NCBI RefSeq assembly: GCF_030285625.1
Contig: NZ_CP127294.1
Span: 5,984,001 to 6,048,000 of the forward strand
From: Amycolatopsis sp. 2-15
GTDB lineage: Bacteria; Actinomycetota; Actinomycetes; Mycobacteriales; Pseudonocardiaceae
Length of the DNA stretch: 64,000 bases
Direction of reading: 5' to 3'
The notes under the pieces were generated by a model, which was not told the origin of the DNA, searched no databases, and worked only from the letters and a program-made list of their open reading frames with translations. Of this stretch, positions 41,086 to 49,963 are shown one piece after another. Every line of letters starts with the position of its first letter. Position 1 is the first letter of the stretch. Made by a program: the position numbers and the translations under genes.

Positions 41086-42192
41086 TCACGGTCGTGCGCG
41101 GTTGTACTGGACCGGCGTCCGGACCTCGCCCCCGAGCTCGGTCGCGGCTCGGCGCGCCCAGTACGGGTCGCGCAGCAGCTCGCGGGCGAGCAGAACCGCG
41201 TCGGCCTTGCCCGAGGTGATGATCTCCTGGGCCTGCCCGGCCTGGGTGATCAATCCGACGGCGGCGACCGGCATCCCGGCCTCGGTGCGGACGCGCTTGG
41301 CGAACGGCACCTGGTAACCAGGACCCCGGACGATCTTCGCATCGGGCACGTTGGCTCCGGTGGAGACGTCCATCAGGTCGACGCCGTGCGCCGGCAGTTC
41401 CTTGGCGAAGCGGACGGTGTCGTCGGCGGTCCAGCCCTCGCGGTCGTCGTCGGGGTTCTCGGTGAGCCAGTCTGTGGCGGAGATGCGGAAGAACACCGGC
41501 AGGTCCTCCGGCCACACCCGCCGAACGGCGTCGACAACCTCCCGGGCGAACCGCGTCCGGCCCTCGAACGAACCACCGTACTCATCGGTGCGGTGGTTGC
41601 TGAACGGCGAGAGGAACTGGTGGATCAGATAACCGTGCGCGCCTTGGATCTCCACCACCTCGAACCCGGCTTCCAGGGCACGTTCCGCAGCCGCCGCGAA
41701 CTCCTGGACGATCTCGCCGATCCGCGCCCGGGTCAGAGCCTCGGGGACGGTCGAGGAATCGCTGAACGGGATCGCACTGGGGCCGACCGGCGTCCAGCTG
41801 TGCGGTTCGCCCGGTGCGAGGCGGCGTCCGCCGTCGACCCAGGGGCGCTCCACGCAAGCCTTCCGGCCGGCGTGCGCCAGCTGGATCCCGGCGACCGTGC
41901 TCTGGGACTTCAGGAAGGCCGTGATGCGACGGAAAGCGTCGACCTGCGTGCGGTTCCAGATGCCGAGGTCGTACGGGCTGATCCGGCCCTCCAGGCTGAC
42001 CGCCGTGCCCTCGGTGAGGATCAATCCGGTACCACCCGCGGCGCGCGCGGCGAGGTGGGCGAAGTGCCAATCCGTCGGAACGCCGACCTGCTCGCCGTCG
42101 GGCGCCGCGCTGTACTGGCACATCGCCGACATCCAGATCCGGTTCGGGATCGTCAGCGACCGCAGCGGGTACGGGGTGAAGAGCGTGTTCAA
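41086..42192 (-). CDS. Old Yellow Enzyme family NADH:flavin oxidoreductase (YqjM-like)
   Basis: FMN ene-reductase fold, 368 aa from a TTG at 42192 with AAAGGAG six bases upstream; a further in-frame start at 42234 lies beyond the ribosome site. N-terminal LFTPYPLRSLTIPNRIWMSA MCQYSA carries the thiol residue typical of YqjM-type OYEs; then GTGLILTEGTAV, GIQLAHAGRKA, the active-site pair in EIQGAHGYLIHQFLSPFSN and a phosphate-site end ADAVLLARELLRDPYWA. It reduces an activated alkene or dienone. Together with the downstream-facing reductase and Rieske oxygenase genes it fits an aromatic/alicyclic catabolic set. Confidence 0.92.
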   Translation of the reverse strand: MNTLFTPYPLRSLTIPNRIWMSAMCQYSAAPDGEQVGVPTDWHFAHLAARAAGGTGLILTEGTAVSLEGRISPYDLGIWNRTQVDAFRRITAFLKSQSTVAGIQLAHAGRKACVERPWVDGGRRLAPGEPHSWTPVGPSAIPFSDSSTVPEALTRARIGEIVQEFAAAAERALEAGFEVVEIQGAHGYLIHQFLSPFSNHRTDEYGGSFEGRTRFAREVVDAVRRVWPEDLPVFFRISATDWLTENPDDDREGWTADDTVRFAKELPAHGVDLMDVSTGANVPDAKIVRGPGYQVPFAKRVRTEAGMPVAAVGLITQAGQAQEIITSGKADAVLLARELLRDPYWARRAATELGGEVRTPVQYNRARP

Positions 42193-42247
42193 CCTCGACT
42201 CCTTTGTGGACTTCAGGTTCGGGTCCGGCCCCAAGGTTCGTCACCGC

Positions 42248-43234
42248 CTAGAGATCCAGTGTCAGATGTGACGTCTTCGCTCGGGAAACACAGATCATCA
42301 TCACGTTGTTCTCGGCGCGTTCCTCGTCGGTCAGGAGTATGTCGCGATGGTCGGGGACGCCCTCGAGGACAGTGGTCTCGCAGGAGCCGCAGACACCCTC
42401 CTCGCACTGGGACACCTGCCGGACACCCGCGTCGCGAAGAGCAACCAGAATGCTTTCACCGGCGGGAACGGTCCGCCGGACACCCGACCTCGCACACCTG
42501 ACCTCGAACGCCTCGTCCTGAGACGTGTCGATGTCGTCGGCGGCGAACCGTTCCGTCCTCACCGGAACGTGCGTCGGTGCGGCATTCTCGATCGCGCACA
42601 GCAGACGGGAAGGACCGCAGGCGTAGACGGAGGTGCCCGGGGACAGCCGCTGAAGCAGCCCTGGGACGTCGAGCCGCCGGGTTCCCGACGAATAGAGGGT
42701 CACGCGGTCGCCGTAGAGGGCGGTGAGCTCGGCGACGAACGCCATGCTCTCAGCGCTGCGCCCCGCGTAGTGCAGTTCCCATTGCACGCCGCGAGAACGC
42801 GCCTCCTCGATCATGGCCCGGATCGGCGTGATCCCGATCCCCCCGGCGACGAACACCACCGGACCGCTGACGGCGAATGCGAAATTGTTCCGCAGACCAC
42901 TGATCCGAAGCGTCTCTCCTTCGGCCACGTGGCTGTGCAACCAGGACGACCCGCCTCGCGACTCGGGCTCCCGAAGGACGGCGATGCGCAGAAAATCGGC
43001 GCCGGGCGGTCCACACAGGGAGTACTGGCGTGTCAGCCCGGCTTGAGGAATGTCCACGTCGATGTGCGCGCCCGCCGACCACTGCGGCAGCGGCGTCCCC
43101 GCCGGTGGCGCGAGATCGAGCGTCATCACCGCATCGGCCACGCTCCGGCGGCGAACGACGCTGAATTCGCTCGGGAAGACGCCGGTGCCACCGGCAACTG
43201 TTTCGATGCTGGACGAGGAGAGCGGCACGAGCAT
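42248..43234 (-). CDS. Phthalate-dioxygenase-type reductase (FMN/NAD + [2Fe-2S])
   Basis: 328 aa from an ATG at 43234; the longer open frame to 43339 has a non-coding look. Domain order is flavin barrel (LTRQYSLCGPPGADF), NAD domain (GPVVFVAGGIGITPIRAMIE, SVYACGPSRLL), then a C-terminal plant-type [2Fe-2S] with CEEGVCGSCETTVLEG and a fourth cysteine in MMICVSRA. This is the class IA/vanillate-demethylase VanB arrangement, delivering NADH electrons straight to a Rieske oxygenase. The partner oxygenase is surely that at 45241, separated by the transporter. Confidence 0.93.
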   Translation of the reverse strand: MLVPLSSSSIETVAGGTGVFPSEFSVVRRRSVADAVMTLDLAPPAGTPLPQWSAGAHIDVDIPQAGLTRQYSLCGPPGADFLRIAVLREPESRGGSSWLHSHVAEGETLRISGLRNNFAFAVSGPVVFVAGGIGITPIRAMIEEARSRGVQWELHYAGRSAESMAFVAELTALYGDRVTLYSSGTRRLDVPGLLQRLSPGTSVYACGPSRLLCAIENAAPTHVPVRTERFAADDIDTSQDEAFEVRCARSGVRRTVPAGESILVALRDAGVRQVSQCEEGVCGSCETTVLEGVPDHRDILLTDEERAENNVMMICVSRAKTSHLTLDL

Positions 43235-43370
43235 CCTTTCAGGGTGAGAAGACGATTTACCGTTGTCCGCGGCGAGGTGCGGGCCGCCGTCGCTGTCCGA
43301 ATCGGAAGGACGGTCGACCGGGCGGGCGAGCGGGAGCACCGCCCGCCCGCCGGATCTCGCGACGGTCGGT

Positions 43371-44702
43371 TCAGACCACGGCGGGCAGCGTGGCCTGCTC
43401 GCGATTCTCCTTTGCTGCCTTGCCGAGCAGGCTCATGGAGGCGAAGCTGATCAGGCACAAGGTGACGGAGTATCCGGCCACGGCCATCCAGGATCCGGTC
43501 GCAGTCAGCAAAGCCTGTGCGATGAACGGCGCGAACCCGCCGCCGAGGACCGCTGCCACCTGGTAGCTCAGCGAAATCCCGGTGTAGCGCACCTTGACGC
43601 TGAAGGTGGCGGCGAGGATCGAGGCGATCGGAGCGTATGCCGCGGCGTTGAAGGCGTTGCCGAGCATGCGCACGGCGAGGATCGCCGCGAAGGACCCGGT
43701 GTTGACGATCAGGTAGGTCGGGAAGGCAAGGACAGCCAGCCCGATGAGTCCGACGTAGAAAACCGCTCGGTTGCCGACCCGGTCGGCCACCCGGGCCGCC
43801 ACGAAAGTCATTCCGGCGTTGACGGCCGAACCCATGATCGTCACCAGCAGCATCGACGATGCCGGTACTCCGGCGTGCGTAGTGGCGTAGGACAGCAGGA
43901 ACACCTGGCCGAGGTAGAAATCCGTGCTCGTCACGATCGTCAGACCGATCGTCAGCGCGACCGAGCGGGGGTACCTGGTCAGCACCTGAAGCAGCGGCGG
44001 GCGTTCCGGCCTCTTGCTCTTGGCTGCGAACTCCGGACTCTCGGGCACGCCCGAGCGCACGACGATCGCGATGGCCACCACCACGATGCTGAGCAAGAAC
44101 GGGATTCGCCAGCCCCAGGAGAGAAGCGCTTGGCGGTCGAGCGCGCCTTGGAGGACGAAGAACATCGCTGCCGAGAGGAGATAGGCGACGGGAACGGCCG
44201 CCTGGGTGAAGGCGCCGTAGAACGTGCGACGGTGTCGCGGTGCGTGCTCGATGGCCATCAGTGTGGCGCCGCCCCACTCGCCGCCGGCGGCGAAGCCCTG
44301 GAGCAGTCGAAGCAGCACGAGCAGTGAAGGCGCCCAGATGCCGATCGCCGCGTAGGACGGCAGGATGCCGATCGCGACGGTGGCGCCTCCCATGAGCAGG
44401 ACCGTCGCCACGAGCATCGGGCGACGTCCGTACTTGTCGCCGAGATGTCCGATGATCACCGCGCCGAGCGGGCGCATGATGAATCCCGCGCCGAAGGCGG
44501 CGAACGCGGTGAGCGTGCCCGTCGCCGGATCGCTGCTCGGGAAGAAGACCTGCGAGAAGATCAGGGCAGCGGCGGTGCCGTAGATGAAGAAGTCGTACCA
44601 TTCTATCGTCGTGCCGAGCATCGCGGCCGCAAGTACCCGCGCGGTGCTCACCTTTCTCTGGCGCAAAGTCGAATCTTTCGACTCAGCCGAAGCTTCGATC
44701 AT
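43371..44702 (-). CDS. MHS-family (MFS) metabolite:H+ symporter
   Basis: 443-aa, 12-helix inner-membrane transporter. Near the N-terminus GTTIEWYDFFIYGTAAALIF is the metabolite:H+ symporter signature; loop 2-3 has GHLGDKYGRRP, and later LLRLLQGFAAGGEWGGATLM. The family (ShiA, ProP, KgtP, PcaT relatives) takes up aromatic and dicarboxylic acids. Placed between the reductase and oxygenase genes it probably imports their substrate. The 5' flank contains the HicB-like duplication rather than an obvious promoter. Confidence 0.93.
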   Translation of the reverse strand: MIEASAESKDSTLRQRKVSTARVLAAAMLGTTIEWYDFFIYGTAAALIFSQVFFPSSDPATGTLTAFAAFGAGFIMRPLGAVIIGHLGDKYGRRPMLVATVLLMGGATVAIGILPSYAAIGIWAPSLLVLLRLLQGFAAGGEWGGATLMAIEHAPRHRRTFYGAFTQAAVPVAYLLSAAMFFVLQGALDRQALLSWGWRIPFLLSIVVVAIAIVVRSGVPESPEFAAKSKRPERPPLLQVLTRYPRSVALTIGLTIVTSTDFYLGQVFLLSYATTHAGVPASSMLLVTIMGSAVNAGMTFVAARVADRVGNRAVFYVGLIGLAVLAFPTYLIVNTGSFAAILAVRMLGNAFNAAAYAPIASILAATFSVKVRYTGISLSYQVAAVLGGGFAPFIAQALLTATGSWMAVAGYSVTLCLISFASMSLLGKAAKENREQATLPAVV

Positions 44703-44780
44703 GACCGTACCTCCATTGGTGCGGTGGGATTCGAGGGTGAAACACTTCTTGCCAACCTCGCGCGGGAACCGTCGTTCTTT

Positions 44781-44900
44781 TCAGGAACTCGGCGACGGAC
44801 GCGGTGCCGGATCTTCGTGGTGAGTCTTCGCCCGATGCTGCAACCATTGCTCGCACCGGGTTTCGATCTGATCGTGGGCGCCGAAAGCGACTTTGCTTCG
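44781..44900 (-). pseudogene. Partial duplicate of the HicB-like gene
   Basis: About 110 bp matching the 3' part of the gene at 44970. In frame, the copy gives GAHDQIETRCEQWLQHRAKT then HHEDPAPRPSPSS and a stop, against DAHDQLERRREQWLRHRVET and NREIPIPRPSLRS in the full copy. The N-terminal part is absent. It is a degenerate tandem duplication. Confidence 0.6.
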
Positions 44901-44969
44901 GCAAGCCGATGATTCGCCGCGGGCGTGAAATAATTCAATGATGTTCCGCGCGGCGTACCGTCGATCCGT

Positions 44970-45173
44970 TCAGGACCTCAGAGACGGACGCGGAATCGGA
45001 ATTTCCCGATTAGTCTCCACCCGATGCCGCAGCCATTGCTCGCGCCGCCTTTCGAGCTGGTCGTGGGCGTCGAGAGCTTCCCTGCTCTCGGCGACACACC
45101 CGTCCAGCTCCGGGTATTCAAGGCGGCAGACCCACTCGCCGCTTTCGGACTCGCGAGTGGACACATCCATCAT
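44970..45173 (-). CDS. HicB-like small protein
   Basis: 67 aa from an ATG at 45173 (an in-frame extension upstream to 45293 is open, so the true start is uncertain). The core SGEWVCRLEYPELDGCVAES matches the HicB antitoxin/RNase-H-like fold (G-W-AR-PELPGC---G), followed by a helical tail DAHDQLERRREQWLRHRVET. No HicA toxin gene is adjacent. It may be a solitary antitoxin-fold protein; a partial second copy lies downstream. Confidence 0.55.
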   Translation of the reverse strand: MMDVSTRESESGEWVCRLEYPELDGCVAESREALDAHDQLERRREQWLRHRVETNREIPIPRPSLRS

Positions 45174-45240
45174 GTACGGAATGGACAGTGCGCGCTCGAG
45201 GGCGCCGTCGCCAGAGGCGCGGCCGGCGGCTTGGCTCGGC

Positions 45241-46554
45241 TCAGACACCGGCGGCCAGCGCGGGATCGGTCGTCGGCTTCTCGGTGCCGTCACGGAGCCC
45301 TTGCGTCGCGGTGAGCCAGTCGGCGCCTGTCGGCAGCACGACCCCGCCGGAGCGCTGCCGGTAGAGGTCGGGTTCGTTGGCGCCGGGGGGAAGTTCGCCG
45401 CTGTCGACGAAGGTGCGCAGAGCTCGCAGGATCCTCCGCCGGACGCGGATGACCATCACGTCGGAGCTGCCGAGGTGTTCATGGCGGCGGTCCAGGACGC
45501 CTCCCATGCTCTCGGTCATCGCCCGGTCCTCGAGCGGCACGCTGTCGAGGCCGGTGAAGCTCCGCCCACTGCGCTGGGCATCGCGGTCGATGTCGTAGTC
45601 GTTGTCGAGCGTACGAGCGGAGCGGAAACGGCCGTGCCAGTCGGTCGTGTTCGGCAGGAGCTTGAGATTCTCGTACGTCTCGGCGCCGATCGCGAGATCG
45701 CTCGGCACCTCGTCCGCTGTGGCCAGGTAGACCATGGTGTGCTCGTCATCGAGGGGGACCCGTGCGGTGACGGTCTTGGAGCTGCCGAGAAGCCCGGTGG
45801 GGATCATGGTGTAGAACGGGAACAAGTAGTGGGCGATGCGCCAGTAGGTCTCTTGATCGTTCCCGGCAGGTCGATAAGCACCATAGGACGAGCCGAATTC
45901 GGTGTCGACCACTTTGTACCTCGGAGCCCGGTCCTCCAGCATGTGGCGAAGGAAGGTCCCCTCGGGTGCAGCATCGTTGTTCAAGTGGCCGACGTGCAGG
46001 AATCCGAAATGGCTCGTGTCGATGTCGCCCTCGAGAGCCTGGAGCCAGTTGCACTTGATCTGGAAGACGTTCACCGACTTCGTCGCACTCGGCCCGTCGT
46101 CGAAGAATTCCAACGCGGGCAACGGCGGCGGCTCGTCCTGTGAGCCGAGGTAGGCCCACACCAGTCCACCTCGCTCGACAACCGGCACGGACCTGGCCCG
46201 GACCTTGTCCTTGAAATTGCTCTCGACCGGCTCGTTCGGCATGTCGAGGCACTGGCCCGAAACGTCGAACTTCCAGCCGTGGTAAACGCACCTCAGGCCG
46301 CCCTCTTCATTGCGCCCGAAGAACAAGGAGGCGCCACGGTGCGGGCACTGCGCCGCCAGCATTCCCACCGATCCGGAGCTGTCGCGGAACGCGATGAAGC
46401 GTTCGCCCAGCAGGAGAACCCGGACCGGGTCGCAGTCGGGCGCGGGCAACTCGGTGGACACCAGCGCGGGCATCCAGTACTCGCGCATCATCGACCCCAT
46501 CGGGGTTCCCGGTCCGACCTTGGTGAGTAGCTCGTTGTCACTCGAGCTGAGCAT
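45241..46554 (-). CDS. Rieske aromatic ring-hydroxylating oxygenase, alpha subunit
   Basis: 437 aa from an ATG at 46554 with GAGGAG. Rieske centre: C70 and H72 (AAQCPHRGASL), C89 and H92 (CVYHGWKF). The mononuclear iron site is in LEGDIDTSHFGFLHVGH. The C-terminal domain resembles phthalate, vanillate and phenoxybenzoate (class IA) oxygenases, which use a VanB/PobB-type reductase as encoded at 42248. It incorporates O2 into an aromatic acid or ether. Divergent from the double-TetR regulator, which probably controls it. The 201-bp intergenic space contains a direct repeat. Confidence 0.94.
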   Translation of the reverse strand: MLSSSDNELLTKVGPGTPMGSMMREYWMPALVSTELPAPDCDPVRVLLLGERFIAFRDSSGSVGMLAAQCPHRGASLFFGRNEEGGLRCVYHGWKFDVSGQCLDMPNEPVESNFKDKVRARSVPVVERGGLVWAYLGSQDEPPPLPALEFFDDGPSATKSVNVFQIKCNWLQALEGDIDTSHFGFLHVGHLNNDAAPEGTFLRHMLEDRAPRYKVVDTEFGSSYGAYRPAGNDQETYWRIAHYLFPFYTMIPTGLLGSSKTVTARVPLDDEHTMVYLATADEVPSDLAIGAETYENLKLLPNTTDWHGRFRSARTLDNDYDIDRDAQRSGRSFTGLDSVPLEDRAMTESMGGVLDRRHEHLGSSDVMVIRVRRRILRALRTFVDSGELPPGANEPDLYRQRSGGVVLPTGADWLTATQGLRDGTEKPTTDPALAAGV

Positions 46555-46695
46555 CGCTTCTCCTCGACTTTGAGGCGCGCCGCGTACACGGAACGCACGA
46601 ACGGAAGTCCCCGGACCGACCCGAGGCAGGTACTCGAACATCGTTCAGCTTTGGTATTTACGCACTTGATCTCGACGCCTGTCAAGCACGTCTTT

Positions 46696-46721
46696 CCGGC
46701 AGGTCTGCCCCCCGGCAGGTC
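46696..46721. repeat. Direct repeat CCGGCAGGTC upstream of the double-TetR gene
   Basis: Two exact 10-bp copies at 46696-46705 and 46712-46721 (16 bp start to start) in the divergent space between oxygenase and regulator. Possible regulator binding sites; a direct rather than inverted arrangement would be unusual for a TetR dimer but could suit a protein with two HTH modules in one chain. Confidence 0.5.
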
Positions 46722-46755
46722 GACCGTCCGGGTCCGCGGCTGTAGCGTCAGGACG

Positions 46756-48078
46756 GTGTCGCCAGCCCCCGAGAACTCGCCACTGAGCCCCGCGAACGTT
46801 GCCCTCCCGCCCCGGGAACGAGGACGGACGCGGCACTTGCAGATCGTGCGCGCGACGGCTCTCTTGATCGATTCGGCGCACTCTTCGGGCCGCCGGCCGC
46901 TGACGCTGCGCGGGATCGCCGAAGCCGCCGACACGCCCGTGGCGTCGATCTACCACTACTTCCCCGACGTGGACGCGATCGTCGCCGCGGTGGCCACCCA
47001 GTACGGCAGTGAGCTCAGCTCGGCCGTCGAGGCCGGAGTGTCCCGTCCGACCGAATCCCCGAGTGGACTGCTGGACACCATTTTCACCATCTATCACGAC
47101 TTCTTCGCGGCGCGACCCGGCCTGCGCGAGATGTGGTTCGACCGGAAAGCGTCGGAAAAGGTCGTCGAGATCCATCGCTACTTCCGGGCCGACCTGGCCA
47201 AGATTCTGCGCGCGGGAATGCACCAGTACTCGACCAAGCCGCACGACCTCCTGGCGTATCAAACCTGGATCGAGATCACCGGAATCCTGTGGGAAATCGC
47301 TTTCCAGTCCGACCCGGACGGGGACCCGCGCGTGATCGCCGAGATTCGCGAAGTGTCCGAACGTTTTCTGTGGCGGCGGATGGGTATCACTTTTCCTCCA
47401 TCCGACGCGACGGGCCTTAAAGATCCCGGCGCGCACCACCCGGCGCCCGCGGAAGGACCACCGCCTCGTACCTGGGAACTGCCACTGCCACCCCAGGCGC
47501 GAGGACGCAAGAACAGGGCGCAGATCCTGTCGGCCGCGTCGGCGATCATCGATTCCCAAGGCCCGCACGGCCCCGACGTGAACGTCCGCGCCATCGCCGG
47601 TGCGGCCGGGACGTCACCCGGGTCGATGTATCGCTACTTCGAAGACCTCGACTCCCTGGTGGCCGCGGTCGCCGACGCGTACATGCACGACCTCCTCGCG
47701 GTTCTCGACGAGGTGGAGGCTGCCTCCGAAGGTCAGGACTACGCCTCGTTCAACAAGCGCAAGATGGTGGCGTACCGGGCTTTCTTTGCACAACGTCCTG
47801 GCCTGCGAGAGCTCTGGTTCGACCGGCGCGCCTCCGAGAAGGTGCAGGAAATCCACTCCCACTACAGACGGGTCCTCGCCGACCGCAACCACCAGGCGAT
47901 GTCCCGCTATGCGCGCCGTCCAGGGGAGATGTTCGGCCACACGTTGCACATCGAGGTGACGGGTGCGTTGTGGGACCTGGCTTTCACCCTCGATCCCCAG
48001 GGGCACCCGTACGTGATCGACGAGATCGAAGAACTCGGCATCGACTTCGTGCGGCGCCTTCACGAGCGCGCGAGCTGA
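46756..48078 (+). CDS. Tandem (double) TetR-family regulator in one polypeptide
   Basis: 440 aa from a GTG at 46756 with AGGA before it; the frame is open further upstream into the oxygenase promoter. Residues 20-215 are a full TetR unit: RHLQIVRATALLIDSAHSSG, GIAEAADTPVASIYHYFPDV, then GLREMWFDRKASEKVVEIHR in the ligand half. After a proline-rich linker (RTWELPLPPQARGRKNRAQI), a second full unit follows: VRAIAGAAGTSPGSMYRYFE and GLRELWFDRRASEKVQEIHS. The two ligand halves are clearly homologous, so this is an internal gene duplication. Each unit alone would be a normal TetR; joined, they would act as a pseudo-dimer. Likely controls the divergent oxygenase module. Confidence 0.88.
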   Translation: MSPAPENSPLSPANVALPPRERGRTRHLQIVRATALLIDSAHSSGRRPLTLRGIAEAADTPVASIYHYFPDVDAIVAAVATQYGSELSSAVEAGVSRPTESPSGLLDTIFTIYHDFFAARPGLREMWFDRKASEKVVEIHRYFRADLAKILRAGMHQYSTKPHDLLAYQTWIEITGILWEIAFQSDPDGDPRVIAEIREVSERFLWRRMGITFPPSDATGLKDPGAHHPAPAEGPPPRTWELPLPPQARGRKNRAQILSAASAIIDSQGPHGPDVNVRAIAGAAGTSPGSMYRYFEDLDSLVAAVADAYMHDLLAVLDEVEAASEGQDYASFNKRKMVAYRAFFAQRPGLRELWFDRRASEKVQEIHSHYRRVLADRNHQAMSRYARRPGEMFGHTLHIEVTGALWDLAFTLDPQGHPYVIDEIEELGIDFVRRLHERAS

Positions 48079-48193
48079 CGCGCCGGCATCGATCCAGGCG
48101 TCAACTTCAACGAAAGCCTGTACATCCGTCGCGTATCCGTAGAAGAATCGGCCGACGACCCGGAGACGGCTCTTGCTGCAGGAGGCTGAATCG

Positions 48194-49651
48194 ATGAGTG
48201 CGAGCGATCAGATCTGCGAACTGGACACGGTCACCCTGGCAAGGCGGATCGCCGCCAAGGAAATCTCTCCGGTGGAGGCGCTCGACGCGGTGCTGGCACG
48301 CCTCGACCGGCTCGAACCGAAGCTGAACATGTTCGCCACCGTGGCCGCTGATCAAGCCCGGGAGCAGGCGAAACAGGTCGAGGCCGACCTCGCCGCCGGT
48401 CGGGAAGTGGGACCTCTCGCCGGAGTGCCCACCGGGATCAAGGACCTGATCTGCACTCGCGACATCCGCACCGCCTCCGGCTCGCAGGCCTACGCCGACT
48501 TCGTCCCGGACGAGGACGACGTGGTGGTGGAGCGGATCACCGCGGCCGGCGCCGTCGTGCTCGGCAAGACGCAAGTGCCCGAGTTCGGCTTTTCCGGAAC
48601 CGGTCAGACCCCGCTCGCCGAACCCACCAGGAACCCGTGGAACCCGGAACGAACCTCCGGCGGGTCCTCCGCCGGAAGCGGCGCGGCGGTGGCCGCCGGC
48701 GTCGGCCCGTTCTCGCTCGGCAGTGACGGTGGCGGCTCGATCAGGATCCCCGCGAGCTTTTGCGGTGTCTACGGCTTCAAGCCGACCATGGGCCGCGTGC
48801 CGCTGTATCCGGGCACGAAGGACGAACGCTACCCCGGTGTGTCGAGCTGGGAGTCGCTCGAGCACATCGGGCCACTGACCCGGACCGTCGCCGACGCGGC
48901 CCTGGTGCTGTCGGTGATCGCCGGCTACGACGAGCGCGACAGGCTGAGCATCCGCTCCGACGACGTCGATTGGCTGCGCGCCGCCGACGGTGACCTGCGC
49001 GGCTTGCGGGTCGCCTACAGCCCGGACTTCGGCTACGCGCCAGTGGATCCCGCCGTGCGCGCGGTCGTGGATCAAGCCGCCGCGGTGTTCGAGCGCGATT
49101 TGGGCTGCTCCGTCGAGCGCGCTGATCCCGGCTGGGAGGACCCCTACGACGCACTCCTGCCGATGATCCTCTGCGAGAGCGATCTCGCCGGCCTGCGGCG
49201 GATGGCCGAGGACCTCGGCGACCGCATGTCTCCCCACCTCGCCGAAGTTCTCCGCGCCGACTGGACCGCCGAGCAGCTCACCACCGCCGTGATGCGCCGC
49301 AAGGCCGTCTACAACGCGTCTTGGCGCTTCTTCCGCGAGTACGACCTGCTGCTGACCCCGACGGTTCCCGTGACGGCGTTCGAGCACGGCCTGCAGGGGC
49401 CCGCCTCGATCGACGGTCGCGAGATCGAAGCGTTCTCCTGGCTCTCGTTCACGTTCCCCTTCAACTTCACCGGCCAGCCCGCCGCGACCGTGCCGGCCGG
49501 CTTCACCGAGGAAGGACTCCCCGTCGGTCTGCAGATCGTGGGCCGCCGCATGGACGACGCCCTGGTGCTGCGAGCCTCAGCTGCCTTCGAAGCCGCCGCT
49601 CCGTGGCACGACCGGCGACCGCCGATCCTCATCGAGAACGTCAGGGAATGA
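48194..49651 (+). CDS. Amidase (amidase-signature family)
   Basis: 485 aa, ATG at 48194 with GGAGG eight bases upstream. Ser-cisSer-Lys triad: lysine in GVPTGIKDLICTRD, cis-serine in RTSGGSSAGSGAAVAAG, nucleophilic serine in GSDGGGSIRIPASFCGVYG. C-terminal part FNFTGQPAATVPAGFTEEGL is also typical. Hydrolyses a carboxamide to acid and ammonia; it could open the pathway by producing the acid used by the Rieske oxygenase. Separated from the double-TetR gene by 115 bp with a weak GTCAAC half-site (48099). Confidence 0.94.
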   Translation: MSASDQICELDTVTLARRIAAKEISPVEALDAVLARLDRLEPKLNMFATVAADQAREQAKQVEADLAAGREVGPLAGVPTGIKDLICTRDIRTASGSQAYADFVPDEDDVVVERITAAGAVVLGKTQVPEFGFSGTGQTPLAEPTRNPWNPERTSGGSSAGSGAAVAAGVGPFSLGSDGGGSIRIPASFCGVYGFKPTMGRVPLYPGTKDERYPGVSSWESLEHIGPLTRTVADAALVLSVIAGYDERDRLSIRSDDVDWLRAADGDLRGLRVAYSPDFGYAPVDPAVRAVVDQAAAVFERDLGCSVERADPGWEDPYDALLPMILCESDLAGLRRMAEDLGDRMSPHLAEVLRADWTAEQLTTAVMRRKAVYNASWRFFREYDLLLTPTVPVTAFEHGLQGPASIDGREIEAFSWLSFTFPFNFTGQPAATVPAGFTEEGLPVGLQIVGRRMDDALVLRASAAFEAAAPWHDRRPPILIENVRE

Positions 49652-49785
49652 CTCGGGTGGTGTGTGGTGCGCCGCAGCAGGGGACGCCGCCGGAGCGCCC
49701 GGAGTTACGGGCCGGATGGCCGTGCTGCGTTTTAGGTCCTGGTGCTATTAGCGGGGTGTCGCCGGCGGTGGCGAAGCGGGTGAGT

Positions 49786-49925
49786 CTCCGGTGCAGGCCG
49801 CTCGGCGGGAGACCGCCGAGGAGACCGGGCTGATCGCCGACCGCGAGTTCGTCGCGCTGGACGCGCGGAACACGATCCCGGTCGTCTACATCACCGGGGA
49901 GTTCACGTGGGGTCGGACGTGCTGG
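49786..49925 (+). pseudogene. NUDIX hydrolase fragment
   Basis: One frame contains a full NUDIX box (ESPVQAARRETAEETGL) followed by IADREFVALDARNTIPVVYI and stops shortly after (TWGRTCW). The N-terminal part is not recognisable upstream (49652-49785), and the C-terminal part is cut by the transposase remnant. Non-functional fragment. Confidence 0.6.
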
Positions 49926-49963
49926 TGATCCCGGAGTACGCGTTCGGTCGGAATGAGGTTTTC

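Noticed and set aside
46570..46755. Upstream extension of the double-TetR protein by 62 codons
   Set aside because: The sequence lies in the divergent promoter, contains the direct repeat and has no protein-like character; the GTG at 46756 is the better start.
49652..49785. A 61-codon type ORF after the amidase as a gene
   Set aside because: No ribosome site, arginine/proline-rich shadow composition, and it overlaps the NUDIX fragment in another frame.
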